The notes under the pieces were generated by a model. The model did not search any database and was not told the origin of the DNA. It saw nothing but the letters and a program-made list of their open reading frames with translations. A stretch of DNA of 64,000 nt from an uncultured Bacteroidales bacterium (GTDB lineage Bacteria > Bacteroidota > Bacteroidia > Bacteroidales > F082), in the NCBI GenBank assembly GCA_937906455.1, contig CALCYT010000026.1, positions 5,686 through 69,685 on the forward strand, written 5' to 3'. A program made the position numbers and the translations under genes. The first letter of the stretch is position 1, and each line of letters begins with the position of its first letter. Shown one piece after another: positions 34,217 to 43,145 of the stretch.

Positions 34217-35104
34217 ATGGATAATCAAATTCTTTTACCTGCAGATGTCCGGAATTCAGAGAAATCGGTAATTATCTACAGAAGCGAGGACGGCACGATT
34301 CAACTTGAAGTGCAATTGTTTAACAACACTGTGTGGATGAATAGGCAACAAATGGCAACTCTCTTTGATCGTGATGTCAAAACTATCGGCAAACACATAA
34401 ACAACGCACTTGATGAGGAATTAAAAGGGTACCCAACTGTCGCAAAATTTGCGACAGTTCAACAAGAAGGCAATCGATATGTCAATAGAAATGTTGATTA
34501 TTATAGTTTGGATATGGTGCTTTCTGTTGGTTATCGAGTTAAATCACAACGTGGCATAGATTATCGCCATTGGGCTAATCAGAAACTGAAGGATTATTTA
34601 TTGAAAACTCATACAATCAACAGCAGAATTGATCGATTAGAAGTTAAGGTTCACAAACTGGAAGAAAAAACAAATGCCATTGATTCCGAAATTCACAGTC
34701 AACTTCCGCCCCATGAAGGGATTTTCTACAACGGCCAGATATTCGATGCTTACAACTTCGTCTCCGATTTGGTCAGAAAAGCAAAGAAAGACATCATTCT
34801 AATTGATAACTATGTTGATGATTCTGTTCTAAAAATTCTAAACAAACGAGAAGATAATGTTTCAGCCACGATTTATACAGCTCATATTTCTGAAAATCTT
34901 AAATTAGATTTAGAAAAGCATAACTCCCAGTATCATCCTATAAACATTGAGCATTTCAACAAATCGCACGACAGATTTCTGATTATTGACGACGAAGTTT
35001 ATCATATCGGAGCCTCATTAAAAGATTTGGGAAAGAAGATGTTCGCATTCTCAAAAATGGAAATCGGGAAAGAGATAGTTCTTTCAATTGCGGAAACCAA
35101 TTAA
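34217..35104 (+). CDS. RhuM-type DNA-binding domain fused to a PLD-like domain
   Basis: A 295-residue fusion. Residues 15-125 are RhuM-like: LEVQLFNNTVWMNRQQMATL, FDRDVKTIGKHINNAL, YSLDMVLSVGYRVKSQRGID and YRHWANQKLKDYL. A coiled coil (RLEVKVHKLEEKTNAI) links to residues 175-290, a single phospholipase-D-like unit with IFDAYNFVSDLVRKAKKDII, DNYVDDSVL, HDRFLIIDD (an HxK variant in which Lys is Phe-shifted) and IGASLKDLGKKMFAF. It may be a phage-defence or toxin protein acting on DNA, but function is unproven. An isolated gene with its own promoter (TAATTTTGC at 34160). Confidence 0.82.
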   Translation: MDNQILLPADVRNSEKSVIIYRSEDGTIQLEVQLFNNTVWMNRQQMATLFDRDVKTIGKHINNALDEELKGYPTVAKFATVQQEGNRYVNRNVDYYSLDMVLSVGYRVKSQRGIDYRHWANQKLKDYLLKTHTINSRIDRLEVKVHKLEEKTNAIDSEIHSQLPPHEGIFYNGQIFDAYNFVSDLVRKAKKDIILIDNYVDDSVLKILNKREDNVSATIYTAHISENLKLDLEKHNSQYHPINIEHFNKSHDRFLIIDDEVYHIGASLKDLGKKMFAFSKMEIGKEIVLSIAETN

Positions 35105-35233
35105 TTCGGCCTTGATCTTTTCGTTTCATGTTCCATCAAGCTTCTAAGCTGAGATGTCCCACATTCATCAATATGGTTGTCACTTTCAAGTCTTCTTTGA
35201 TTTTTTATTTGATTTAAAGTGCAAAAATAAAAA

Positions 35234-35249
35234 AATATCGTACCTTTGC
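35234..35249 (+). promoter_or_regulatory. Promoter -7 region of pncB
   Basis: TACCTTTGC at 35241-35249 matches TAnnTTTGC and lies 18 bases before the pncB ATG. Confidence 0.6.
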
Positions 35250-35266
35250 AAAAAATATTGATAATT

Positions 35267-36742
35267 ATGGATTTGAACATTTCTTATTGCTCCGACAAGT
35301 ACCAATATACGATGGGCAAGTCGTTCTACGACAATGGGATGAAGGACAAACGCGCTGTGTTCAACCTCTTCTACCGTAAGGCTCCCGACACCAACAACTG
35401 GGCGGTGGTCTGCGGCGTGCGCGAGGTGTTGAAGATGGTGGAGGGTCTCGGCAAAGCCGACGAGAGCTTCTTCGAGCAGTTTCTGCCCGGCGAGGAATAT
35501 GCCGAGGTTCGCAAATATTTCGCAACGATGAAGTTCACCGGCAACATCTATGCCATGCGTGAGGGCGAGATAGCGTTTCCAAAACAGCCCATCATCACCA
35601 TCGAGGGCCCCATCATCGAGGCGCAAGTGCTTGAGACTCCTATGCTTTGCATCATGAACCATCAGATGGCGGTGGCTACCAAGGCGTCGCGTGTCACACG
35701 TAGCACCTACAAGCCCGTCAGCGAGTTCGGAAGCCGTCGCGCACATGGCCCTTGGGCTGCTATCTACGGCGGAAAAGCAGCATATATCGGTGGCTGCCAA
35801 AACTCTTCCAATATCGTGAGCGGCGCGGAGTTTGGCTTCCCTTCGTCGGGAACGATGGCACACAGCTACGTGACCTCGTTCGGTGCTACGGTGAAAGGCG
35901 AATACGAGGCGTTCGACAAGTATATCAAGACTCATAAAAACGAGGTGCTGGTGCTTCTCGTTGACACATACGACACACTGCGTTGCGGACTGAAAAACGC
36001 TATCAAAGCATTCAAAGCCAACGGGATAGACGACTCCTACCCTTACGGCTACGGCATCCGTCTCGACAGCGGAGACCTCACCTACCTCTCTATTCACGCC
36101 CGCGAGATGCTTGACAACGCAGGCATGAAAAACTGTAAGATATTCGCAACCAACGCATTAGACGAATATCTCATCACAGAACTTGAACGTCAAGGATGTA
36201 AGGTGGACAGCTACGGCGTGGGCGACGCCATCGCGACAAGCAAACACAACCCTTGCTTCGGCAACGTTTATAAATTGGTGCAAGTCGATGACATGCCTGT
36301 CTTGAAACGCTCTGAAGAAAGCAGCAAACTGATAAATCCGGGATTCCAGATAACATATCGTATCATCAGAAATAACAAATTCAAAGTCGATGTGACTTGT
36401 CTGAGAGGCGACACGCTTTCGCAAGCCATTGAGAATCACGGAGAAATAACTCTGCGTGATGAAAACGACAGATTGAAATCAACCACCTTCCCGGCCGGAA
36501 AATATGAATATCGTATCTTGCAGCCGCAGGTGATGAAAGACGGCAAAGTGATTCTTGAGGACATCCCGATTCAGGAGAAACGCCAATATTATCTCGACAA
36601 TCTGGCGCATCTCGACGACACCGAGAAACGTCTCATCAACCCGCATTACTACAAATGCGACATCTCAGATGACCTATACGATTTAAAGGAAAGGCTCATC
36701 ACCAATATCGTGAGGGAAATTGAAGAGTTTGAAAATGAATGA
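35267..36742 (+). CDS. pncB: Nicotinate phosphoribosyltransferase
   Basis: A 491-residue type II phosphoribosyltransferase. Family motifs are NISYCSDKYQYTMGKSFYDN at the start, SEFGSRRAHGPWAAIYGGKA near residue 150 with the phosphate-binding Arg, LVDTYDTLRCGLKNA near 225 and RLDSGDLTYLSIHAREML near 264. It makes nicotinate mononucleotide from nicotinate and PRPP in the NAD salvage pathway. It is longer than the short PncB forms but normal for this branch. I use ATG 35267; a TTG upstream lies in the promoter. Confidence 0.92.
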   Translation: MDLNISYCSDKYQYTMGKSFYDNGMKDKRAVFNLFYRKAPDTNNWAVVCGVREVLKMVEGLGKADESFFEQFLPGEEYAEVRKYFATMKFTGNIYAMREGEIAFPKQPIITIEGPIIEAQVLETPMLCIMNHQMAVATKASRVTRSTYKPVSEFGSRRAHGPWAAIYGGKAAYIGGCQNSSNIVSGAEFGFPSSGTMAHSYVTSFGATVKGEYEAFDKYIKTHKNEVLVLLVDTYDTLRCGLKNAIKAFKANGIDDSYPYGYGIRLDSGDLTYLSIHAREMLDNAGMKNCKIFATNALDEYLITELERQGCKVDSYGVGDAIATSKHNPCFGNVYKLVQVDDMPVLKRSEESSKLINPGFQITYRIIRNNKFKVDVTCLRGDTLSQAIENHGEITLRDENDRLKSTTFPAGKYEYRILQPQVMKDGKVILEDIPIQEKRQYYLDNLAHLDDTEKRLINPHYYKCDISDDLYDLKERLITNIVREIEEFENE

Positions 36743-36762
36743 AAATAGCGTTCAACGCATTG

Positions 36763-38970
36763 TCATTCAATCCTAAGGTCTTGAATGCCTGTGACTTCAT
36801 GCTCGCTGATGCCGTCAATGACCACTTTCACTGACTTAATCGGACGCTGAGGATAGCAGAACGCCCTGTAGCCATCAGTGACATCGTACACGAATCTGTC
36901 GCCGAGATAGTATTTCTCGCCATCGTACGAGTATTCGATATGTCCGTTCAAGATGCCATATACCGCTAAGGTGTAATAGCCGGTACACATCCCAATCGAC
37001 TGACACTCAACAGGTTCGTCGAACGTGAATTTGATATAGTCGCCATCGGCAATTTCACGCGAAGTGAAACAATATGTGTTCAAGTCATAATCGACAAGCC
37101 TCTCAATATCCTCAAAAAACGGAATGTTTGACTCCACTCTTGTCGGCGGCTTCAAATAATGATGCGTCTCGATGTTGCGCGCGCCTCTTGCGATACTTGA
37201 ACGGTATTTGTAAAATGTCGCAAAACGGTATCGCTCCGGGTTGTTCGTCTTTATAGGGTTGGTGTATCTGCTTGATTTTTCATCAGGCTCACTGCCGTCG
37301 TTGGTGTATCTTATTTGCAAGATGTCGTTTTCGGCTGATGCCACAAGTCTCTCCTTCTCATAAACCACCTCTGGCGGCGATATTCTGAACTTCCATCCCA
37401 TCGCGTCGAGGCGCTCATATTGTGAGTTGAAAAGACGTTGCTTGAAGTCGCCGTAATCGGGCTTAGTCTGACACCATCCAATTTCCGACAAGGCTAAAAG
37501 CTTCGGAAATACCTGATAATCAACGAAATCCTGCACTCCTAAGCATTCCGACCAGCATCCGCCCTGAGGACCTAAAACGAGTTTCTTCTCATCATCGTTC
37601 AAGTTTACATCGCCTGTCGGGTCGAAGCTGTAGGCTTTTTCCAAAGAGGTGATGCCTGCCCATTTTAGGCCGCGTTCGTCATCGCTTTGTCTCATGTCGA
37701 AATACATGTATTGCGCTATCTGCATCACCGTCGGATGGCCTTCTTTCACCGATTTCATGGCTCTGTCGAGACTTGCCCAGGCGTAAACCACCGTCTCCGG
37801 GAGCAGCTCGCCTCCATCGATTATCTCATCCCAACCGCCCATGGTTTTACCGTGTTTCGCCAGAATCTGTTCCAGTCTTCTCACGAAATGACTTTGAGGC
37901 TCGTCGATTTCACTGCAAAGGGGGCATTCTCTCCATGAGTCTTTGTTTACTTCGTCGCCGCCGATGTGGAAAATCTTCGAGGGAAACAGTGCCGCCATCT
38001 CCCCGATGATGGTGTCGAGCATGGTGTAGTTTTCCTCCCTGCCGACGCACCACACGTTGTTCGACTCCCATTGGACGCTGTAATGTTTCCCTTTGGTCTT
38101 GCACAAAACCTCAGGGTAGCTCACGGCCACCGCCTTGCTATGACCGGGCAGGTCGATTTCCGGGATGATGTTGATGTTTCTGTCAGACGCGTATCTCACT
38201 ATCGATTTTATCTCTTCTTGGGTGTAAAACCCGCCGTTTCGTTCCATGCCGGAGGCGTAAGCGGGCTTCAACAGCTCGTCGGCACCGCGCCATGCACCGA
38301 TTTCCGTGAGTTTCGGATAACTCTTGATTTCCACCCTCCATCCCTGGTCATCGGTGAGATGCCAATGGAAATTGTTGATTTTATAATACGACAAGGCGTC
38401 GATAAACCTGTAGATAAACGCCGTGTCGAAGAAAGTGCGTGACACGTCGAGGTGCATGCCACGGTAATGAAACCGCGGGCTGTCGCTGATGCTCATTGTC
38501 GGTACCTTCACCGCATTGGTTTTATCACGTTTCCTGACGTCGTGTCTTGCATAGACATTGCTCGGCATCATCTGTAGCAACGTCTGTATGCCATAGAACG
38601 CGCCTTCTCTTGAGCCTGCCAGAATGCGTATGCAGTCGTGATTTACCAAAAGCTTGTAAGATTCTTTATCATCCTGATTATCAACGATTTCAATGCTGAT
38701 ATAGTTGCCTGCTCTTTTGTTGGGCTGAATCTTGAAGGCGCCTTTGCGGAATGCTGTCTGCAGATGCCGTTGCAGATACTCGGCGTTGAACGTGTTGTCA
38801 TCGTCACCGCACACTATCACCGTCTTTCTGTCGATTTTGAAGCTCTCCCCTTTCGACACCTCCATCTTGGCCGGCTTCGGGACGATGTCGAGGTTGGCTT
38901 TGATTGTGGTGCTGTGAATATACAAAAACGCTATGATGAGGGCGACGATGAGCCTCTCTGATGTTTTCAT
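36763..38970 (-). CDS. Beta-N-acetylhexosaminidase (GH20)
   Basis: About 735 residues, signal peptide near MKTSERLIVALIIAFLYIHS. A GH20b domain (residues about 25-150) precedes the TIM barrel, which holds YRGMHLDVSRTFFDTAFIYR, HWHLTDDQGWRVEIKSYP and the catalytic Asp-Glu pair in FHIGGDEVNKDSW, and later the tryptophans of the active site. A C-terminal beta-sandwich like a carbohydrate-binding or F5/8 domain (VECQSIGMCTGYYTLAVYGI) follows. It removes terminal GlcNAc or GalNAc from glycans outside the cytoplasm. I start at 38970, where the signal peptide begins, rather than 39024. Confidence 0.92.
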   Translation of the reverse strand: MKTSERLIVALIIAFLYIHSTTIKANLDIVPKPAKMEVSKGESFKIDRKTVIVCGDDDNTFNAEYLQRHLQTAFRKGAFKIQPNKRAGNYISIEIVDNQDDKESYKLLVNHDCIRILAGSREGAFYGIQTLLQMMPSNVYARHDVRKRDKTNAVKVPTMSISDSPRFHYRGMHLDVSRTFFDTAFIYRFIDALSYYKINNFHWHLTDDQGWRVEIKSYPKLTEIGAWRGADELLKPAYASGMERNGGFYTQEEIKSIVRYASDRNINIIPEIDLPGHSKAVAVSYPEVLCKTKGKHYSVQWESNNVWCVGREENYTMLDTIIGEMAALFPSKIFHIGGDEVNKDSWRECPLCSEIDEPQSHFVRRLEQILAKHGKTMGGWDEIIDGGELLPETVVYAWASLDRAMKSVKEGHPTVMQIAQYMYFDMRQSDDERGLKWAGITSLEKAYSFDPTGDVNLNDDEKKLVLGPQGGCWSECLGVQDFVDYQVFPKLLALSEIGWCQTKPDYGDFKQRLFNSQYERLDAMGWKFRISPPEVVYEKERLVASAENDILQIRYTNDGSEPDEKSSRYTNPIKTNNPERYRFATFYKYRSSIARGARNIETHHYLKPPTRVESNIPFFEDIERLVDYDLNTYCFTSREIADGDYIKFTFDEPVECQSIGMCTGYYTLAVYGILNGHIEYSYDGEKYYLGDRFVYDVTDGYRAFCYPQRPIKSVKVVIDGISEHEVTGIQDLRIE

Positions 38971-39102
38971 CTTGTTCCATCTGAAAATCAACAAAATGAC
39001 GAATAGCGCGATGATTATTTTCATGACTGTCTGTTTTTTTCTTTTGTTTCAGAGATTCTGCCTGTCAATTATGAAAAAAAGCCGCTCTATCGCGGCTCTT
39101 AA

Positions 39103-40041
39103 TCATTTGATTTTGTTTATGAGTTCCGGCAGCATTCTGACGCAAGCCATCTCTTTCCATTTCTTCTTTGCCTCGATGCCGGGCATCCCGAAGTATGTGG
39201 TTCCAGGCTCGGTGTCTTTGTCGATTGCTGTGTAGGCGAGTACCGTTGTTCCTTCGGCGATGACGAGGTCTTTGTTGACCGCCGACATCGACCATATCGC
39301 CACGTTGTCTTTCACTGTCGAGACGCCACCTATGGCGCAATGTGCTCCGAGGAAGCAGTTCTTGCCGATCTTGGCATCGTGCCCCACCTGCACATGGTTA
39401 TCAGTCTTGGTGCCTCTGCCTATCACGGTGTCGCTGGTCACTCCGATGTCGATGGCGCACAAGGCACCTATCTCCACGTCGTCCTCAATGACGACACGTC
39501 CGCATGACTCGAACTTCACCTGACGGTCGGGGCCGCGATGCTGGAAATAGCAGGCATCGGCGGCGATGACAGTGCCGCTGTTGATGATGACGTTGTCGCC
39601 GATGACCGTGTGGTTGTTGATGGTCACGTTGGCATGGATGATGCAGTTCTTGCCGATTTTCACGTGTTCCGCCACGAATGCGCCCGGCTGTATTATGGTG
39701 CCCTCGCCTATCTCGGCCTTTGGGCTTACCATCACCGTGGCCGGCTCAAAACGACGGTACGACAAGATGACCTTGTTGAAAGCGTCGAACGGGCAGTCGT
39801 GGACGATGAGGGTCTTGCCTTCAGGACATTCCACATCAGCAGTGTTGATGATGATGGTGGTCGCCGCTGAGTTCAGCACTCTCTGGTAATATTTCGGATG
39901 ATCGACAAATGTGATGTCGCCGGCCTCCACCTCATGAAGCTCGTTAAGCCCGGTGATTAAACGGTTGGCATCACCTATGACTTCAGTCGCACCAATAAAG
40001 TCGGCGATGCATCTGGCAGTCGTTGCTGGTTCAATTCTCAT
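39103..40041 (-). CDS. lpxD: UDP-3-O-(3-hydroxyacyl)glucosamine N-acyltransferase
   Basis: A 312-residue acyltransferase. The N-terminal uridine-binding domain includes GDITFVDHPKYYQRVLNSAA, followed by a left-handed beta-helix of hexapeptide repeats (IGENTI-like IGEGTIIQPGAFVAEHVKIG, IGKNCIIHANVTIN, IGKNCFLGAHCAIGG with the catalytic His). It adds the N-linked acyl chain in lipid A synthesis. It is shorter at the C-terminus than enteric LpxD. efp lies 1 base upstream, so the two are co-transcribed. Confidence 0.88.
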   Translation of the reverse strand: MRIEPATTARCIADFIGATEVIGDANRLITGLNELHEVEAGDITFVDHPKYYQRVLNSAATTIIINTADVECPEGKTLIVHDCPFDAFNKVILSYRRFEPATVMVSPKAEIGEGTIIQPGAFVAEHVKIGKNCIIHANVTINNHTVIGDNVIINSGTVIAADACYFQHRGPDRQVKFESCGRVVIEDDVEIGALCAIDIGVTSDTVIGRGTKTDNHVQVGHDAKIGKNCFLGAHCAIGGVSTVKDNVAIWSMSAVNKDLVIAEGTTVLAYTAIDKDTEPGTTYFGMPGIEAKKKWKEMACVRMLPELINKIK

Positions 40042-40042
40042 A

Positions 40043-40609
40043 TTATTCTCTTACTCTTTCTGTGTATTCCCCTGTACGGGTGTCAACTCTGATTTTATCG
40101 CCTGTGTTGATGAACAACGGCACTCTCACTGTCGCGCCTGTCTCCACTGTGGCGTCTTTCATGGCGTTGGTGGCGGTGTTGCCCTTCTCACCAGGCTCTG
40201 TATATGTCACCTCAAGGACAGTCTTCACCGGCAACTCAGCGAAAAGCACTGTGTCTGTCGATGTGTCGAAAACAACGTCGCAAACGTCACTTTCCTTAAG
40301 GAAATCGACACCTGTAATAAGATCTTTCATCAGAGGAATCTGCTCGTAGTCTTCCTGATTCATGAAAATGTAATCTTCACCTTCTTTGTAAAGATACTGA
40401 TACTGACGATGTTCAACGCGGACATCCTCAAGTTTTTCACCGATATCGAAACGACGCTCCAATGTGCGGCCGTCAACCACGCTCTTCAGCTTTATACGCA
40501 TGATGGTGTTGCCCTTGCCAGGTTTAACATGCTGGAAGTCAACGCAAAAATAAAGTTTGCCATCCATTCTGATGCAGCTTCCGATCTTAATGTCTTGTGA
40601 GTTAATCAT
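40043..40609 (-). CDS. efp: Translation elongation factor P
   Basis: A 188-residue three-domain EF-P. MINSQDIKIGSCIRMDGKLY and FQHVKPGKGNTIMRI place the modification loop at KPGKGN with the tip Lys32; domain III ends GDKIRVDTRTGEYTERV. It relieves ribosome stalling at polyproline. Lys at the tip, with no EpmA-type neighbours here, leaves the type of modification open. The start and size are standard. Confidence 0.96.
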   Translation of the reverse strand: MINSQDIKIGSCIRMDGKLYFCVDFQHVKPGKGNTIMRIKLKSVVDGRTLERRFDIGEKLEDVRVEHRQYQYLYKEGEDYIFMNQEDYEQIPLMKDLITGVDFLKESDVCDVVFDTSTDTVLFAELPVKTVLEVTYTEPGEKGNTATNAMKDATVETGATVRVPLFINTGDKIRVDTRTGEYTERVRE

Positions 40610-40666
40610 ATCACTTAATTTAAAGTTAACAAATCAAAAATTTCGGCGCAAAGATACAAAATATTT

Positions 40667-40957
40667 TTAAATTATAACAATATCTTTTAAAATTTCCTTC
40701 TCTGCCAATGAATTAAGCTTACCCAACAGCATCGACTTGGCATAAAACAGCTCGTTTCTCAGCGAATCGGCATCAACTTTTACGTAAAAAACGCCGTTTT
40801 TGATGCTTGTCTGCAAAGTGTGCGTGTTGATGAAGTCGCCTGCGACATCTTTCCAGCCGTCAAGGATTCTCTGCTCGTCCAAGGCGTCATCCCTGTGGTT
40901 GTCGTGATAAAACGCCTTTATCATCTCACCCAATGTCGTAAGATTATTGTCACTCAT
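40667..40957 (-). CDS. DciA-like protein (DUF721)
   Basis: A 96-residue DUF721 protein: TTLGEMIKAFYHDN, then ILDGWKDVAGDFINTHTLQT and the beta strands NGVFYVKVDADSLRNEL. The family includes DciA, which helps load DnaB helicase where DnaC is lacking, and is typically next to recF or gyrB. Here the start codon at 40957 overlaps the end of recF by 8 bases, which supports co-expression. I start at MSDNN rather than the upstream codon inside recF. Confidence 0.88.
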   Translation of the reverse strand: MSDNNLTTLGEMIKAFYHDNHRDDALDEQRILDGWKDVAGDFINTHTLQTSIKNGVFYVKVDADSLRNELFYAKSMLLGKLNSLAEKEILKDIVII

Positions 40958-42059
40958 CGCTTGCCACCTTTCCCTGCGCCACTTCAAAAATCTTGTGGTT
41001 TACTTCAATGTTGTCCAACAGATATTGAATCCTTTGCCGTTGAGTGTCAGTGATAAACACTTGTCCGAAGTAATCGTTTCCGACAAGTTTCACTAACTGG
41101 GCGACACGGTTCTCGTCGAGTTTGTCAAAGATGTCATCGAGAAGCAGTATGGGCTTGAAACCCACTTTGTGATAGCTGAAATCGAACTGCGCGAGCTTCA
41201 CCGCCACCATGAACGACTTTTGCTGCCCTTGCGAGCCGAACTTCTTAACCGGATGATTGTCAATGAGAAACAGCAAGTCATCCTTGTGGATCCCCACATT
41301 CGTGTACGACGAATATCTGTCTTTCTCAAGACTTTCCCGCAGCAGCAGCTCCATCGGTTTCTCATGCAACGCGCTGTCGTAAACGATGTCAACTTTTTCC
41401 GATGTGCCCGACACGATGTCGTAATATTGTTGGAAAATGGGCATGAAATCATGTATGAATGCCTTTCTTTTCTCGTAAATCGGGCCGGCGTACCTGATGA
41501 GTTGCTCATCCCAGAGTGCTAAGAGGCTGGCGTCGAAAAAACGGTTTTCCCAAAACTGTTTGAGCTGGGTGTTGCGTTGCGCCAACACCTTGTTATATTG
41601 CAGCAAATCGCCGAGATACACGGAGTCGAACTGCGAGATGACGCCGTCGATGAATTTTCTCCGCAAGTCGCTGCCGTCGTTAATCAAATCGCTGTCGTAC
41701 GGCGAAATCATCACAAGCGGGATCTTGCCAATATGGTCGGCAAGACGCTCGTACTCTTTTTTGTTGCATCTGAACGACTTTTTCGTCGCTTCCTTCTGCA
41801 CGCATGAAATCGTCTGGCTCTCGTCGTTGTCGGTAACGAAATCGCCGTGAATGGCGAAGAAATCCTCCCCGTGGAGTATGTTTTGCTTGTCGGATGTCGT
41901 GAAATAGCTTTTGCAGAAAGCTAAGTAGTAAATGGCGTCAAGAATATTGGTCTTCCCTGCCCCGTTGAGTCCCACGAAGCAGTTGATTTTCTCTGAGAAC
42001 AGCATATCGGCCGACTCGCAGTTTTTGAAATTTGTCAGCTTTAACTCCTTGAGAAACAT
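40950..42059 (-). CDS. recF: DNA replication and repair protein RecF
   Basis: A 369-residue SMC-like ATPase. Walker A GLNGAGKTNI at residues 30-39, KRKEYERL-type basic region, signature motif KKFGSQGQQKSFMVAVKLAQ near 280 and Walker B PILLLDDIFDKLDENRV near 310. RecF with RecO and RecR loads RecA at gaps. The stop overlaps the DciA-like gene and porQ ends 1 base before it, forming a minus-strand block. Confidence 0.96.
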   Translation of the reverse strand: MFLKELKLTNFKNCESADMLFSEKINCFVGLNGAGKTNILDAIYYLAFCKSYFTTSDKQNILHGEDFFAIHGDFVTDNDESQTISCVQKEATKKSFRCNKKEYERLADHIGKIPLVMISPYDSDLINDGSDLRRKFIDGVISQFDSVYLGDLLQYNKVLAQRNTQLKQFWENRFFDASLLALWDEQLIRYAGPIYEKRKAFIHDFMPIFQQYYDIVSGTSEKVDIVYDSALHEKPMELLLRESLEKDRYSSYTNVGIHKDDLLFLIDNHPVKKFGSQGQQKSFMVAVKLAQFDFSYHKVGFKPILLLDDIFDKLDENRVAQLVKLVGNDYFGQVFITDTQRQRIQYLLDNIEVNHKIFEVAQGKVASDE

Positions 42060-43112
42060 TTACTTGCCTTTCTTTGTCAATCTGTCAAGATTGGTTGATA
42101 TGGTGATGTAGTTCGGTGAGCCATATATATGCATCTCCGACCTTGAGTAGTTTATGCTGAGTTGCCATATTTTTATCCCGACGCCGTATGAGAACCCGCA
42201 CATGCCTTTCTTTGTGGGGGTCTGCAGATTCTGTCGCATCCCGTAGTTGTAAGCCGCTCTCAAGACGAGGTTCTTCCCGATGTATATCTCGCCGCCAAAC
42301 ACAAGATGTCTCATCATATTGTCGGCGAATTGCGCCGCTGAGCTTTTTTTCTTTGTGGTGCCTGTCAGCGGGTCGTAATTGCCCTCCAAATCAAGCGGGT
42401 CGTCGTAAGTGAGGTCCCATTTCTGGATGTTCTCGTAAACGATGCTGAAGAGGAACGGCATGTGCTCAAGCCGTTTCGAGACGCCTGCCGACATCCTGAA
42501 CGGCAGTTCGTTACGGTCGCCTTCGAAGTTGGAATACAGCTCATAACCGATGTTTCTCGCTGTCAGTGAAAACATCCAGCCTTCGCCGGTCCTGTAGCAG
42601 CCTGCGACATCCACTGCCAAAGCGAATGTCTTGAAACGCTCATATTGTATGCCGGCGAACTTCACATTGGCACCTATGCTCCAATGTGGCGTCAGCTGGC
42701 GCCCCCAGCCTATCATGATGTTGTAATCCGACGGTGTGAACGTGCCGCCGTCAGCATTGCCATATTCATCGGTGTAGAGGAAATCGCCGAAACTGTGATA
42801 AAGCACCGTGCCGGTGAAAGTGCCTATATTACCGAAGGAACGGCCGTATTGCGCCATGCCATAGTTGATGTCTGCATAATAATTGACGTAAGATAACACC
42901 AAGGCGTTATGCATGTCGCTGTTAATCAACGCCGGATTGTATATCCCAAGCTCGATGTCGGAATCATATACCGATAAATCGGTGTTGCCGAGTGCCGCCA
43001 CCCTCGCAGAACTCGTCATGTCGAGAAAACCATACGCGCCCTTCGACGTTTGTCCATGTATTTCAGCGACAAACATCGTCAAAAAACTCAATATGACTAA
43101 TAATCTCTTCAT
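42060..43112 (-). CDS. porQ: Type IX secretion system protein PorQ
   Basis: A 350-residue outer-membrane beta-barrel with signal peptide MKRLLVILSFLTMFVAEIHG. It has the PorQ pattern YGFLDMTSSARVAALGNTDL, NPALINSDMHNALVLSYV and a barrel of alternating strands ending GVGIKIWQLSINYSRSEMHI. PorQ works with PorU, PorV and PorZ in the attachment complex that anchors T9SS cargo to A-LPS. It indicates a T9SS in this organism although no other por gene lies here. Confidence 0.85.
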   Translation of the reverse strand: MKRLLVILSFLTMFVAEIHGQTSKGAYGFLDMTSSARVAALGNTDLSVYDSDIELGIYNPALINSDMHNALVLSYVNYYADINYGMAQYGRSFGNIGTFTGTVLYHSFGDFLYTDEYGNADGGTFTPSDYNIMIGWGRQLTPHWSIGANVKFAGIQYERFKTFALAVDVAGCYRTGEGWMFSLTARNIGYELYSNFEGDRNELPFRMSAGVSKRLEHMPFLFSIVYENIQKWDLTYDDPLDLEGNYDPLTGTTKKKSSAAQFADNMMRHLVFGGEIYIGKNLVLRAAYNYGMRQNLQTPTKKGMCGFSYGVGIKIWQLSINYSRSEMHIYGSPNYITISTNLDRLTKKGK

Positions 43113-43117
43113 ATCTC

Positions 43118-43145
43118 TAATGGCTAACAGCTAATGGCTAATAGC
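43118..43145. repeat. Short tandem repeat GCTAATGGCTAA
   Basis: CTAATGGCTAACAGCTAATG and GCTAATAGC, the inverse of the unit at 8391, fill the gap between nusB and porQ. Confidence 0.55.

Noticed and set aside
35186..36097. 303-codon minus ORF antisense to pncB and 410-codon minus ORF antisense to parE (50429-51661)
   Set aside because: Both lie fully within well-supported genes on the other strand and show no family pattern.
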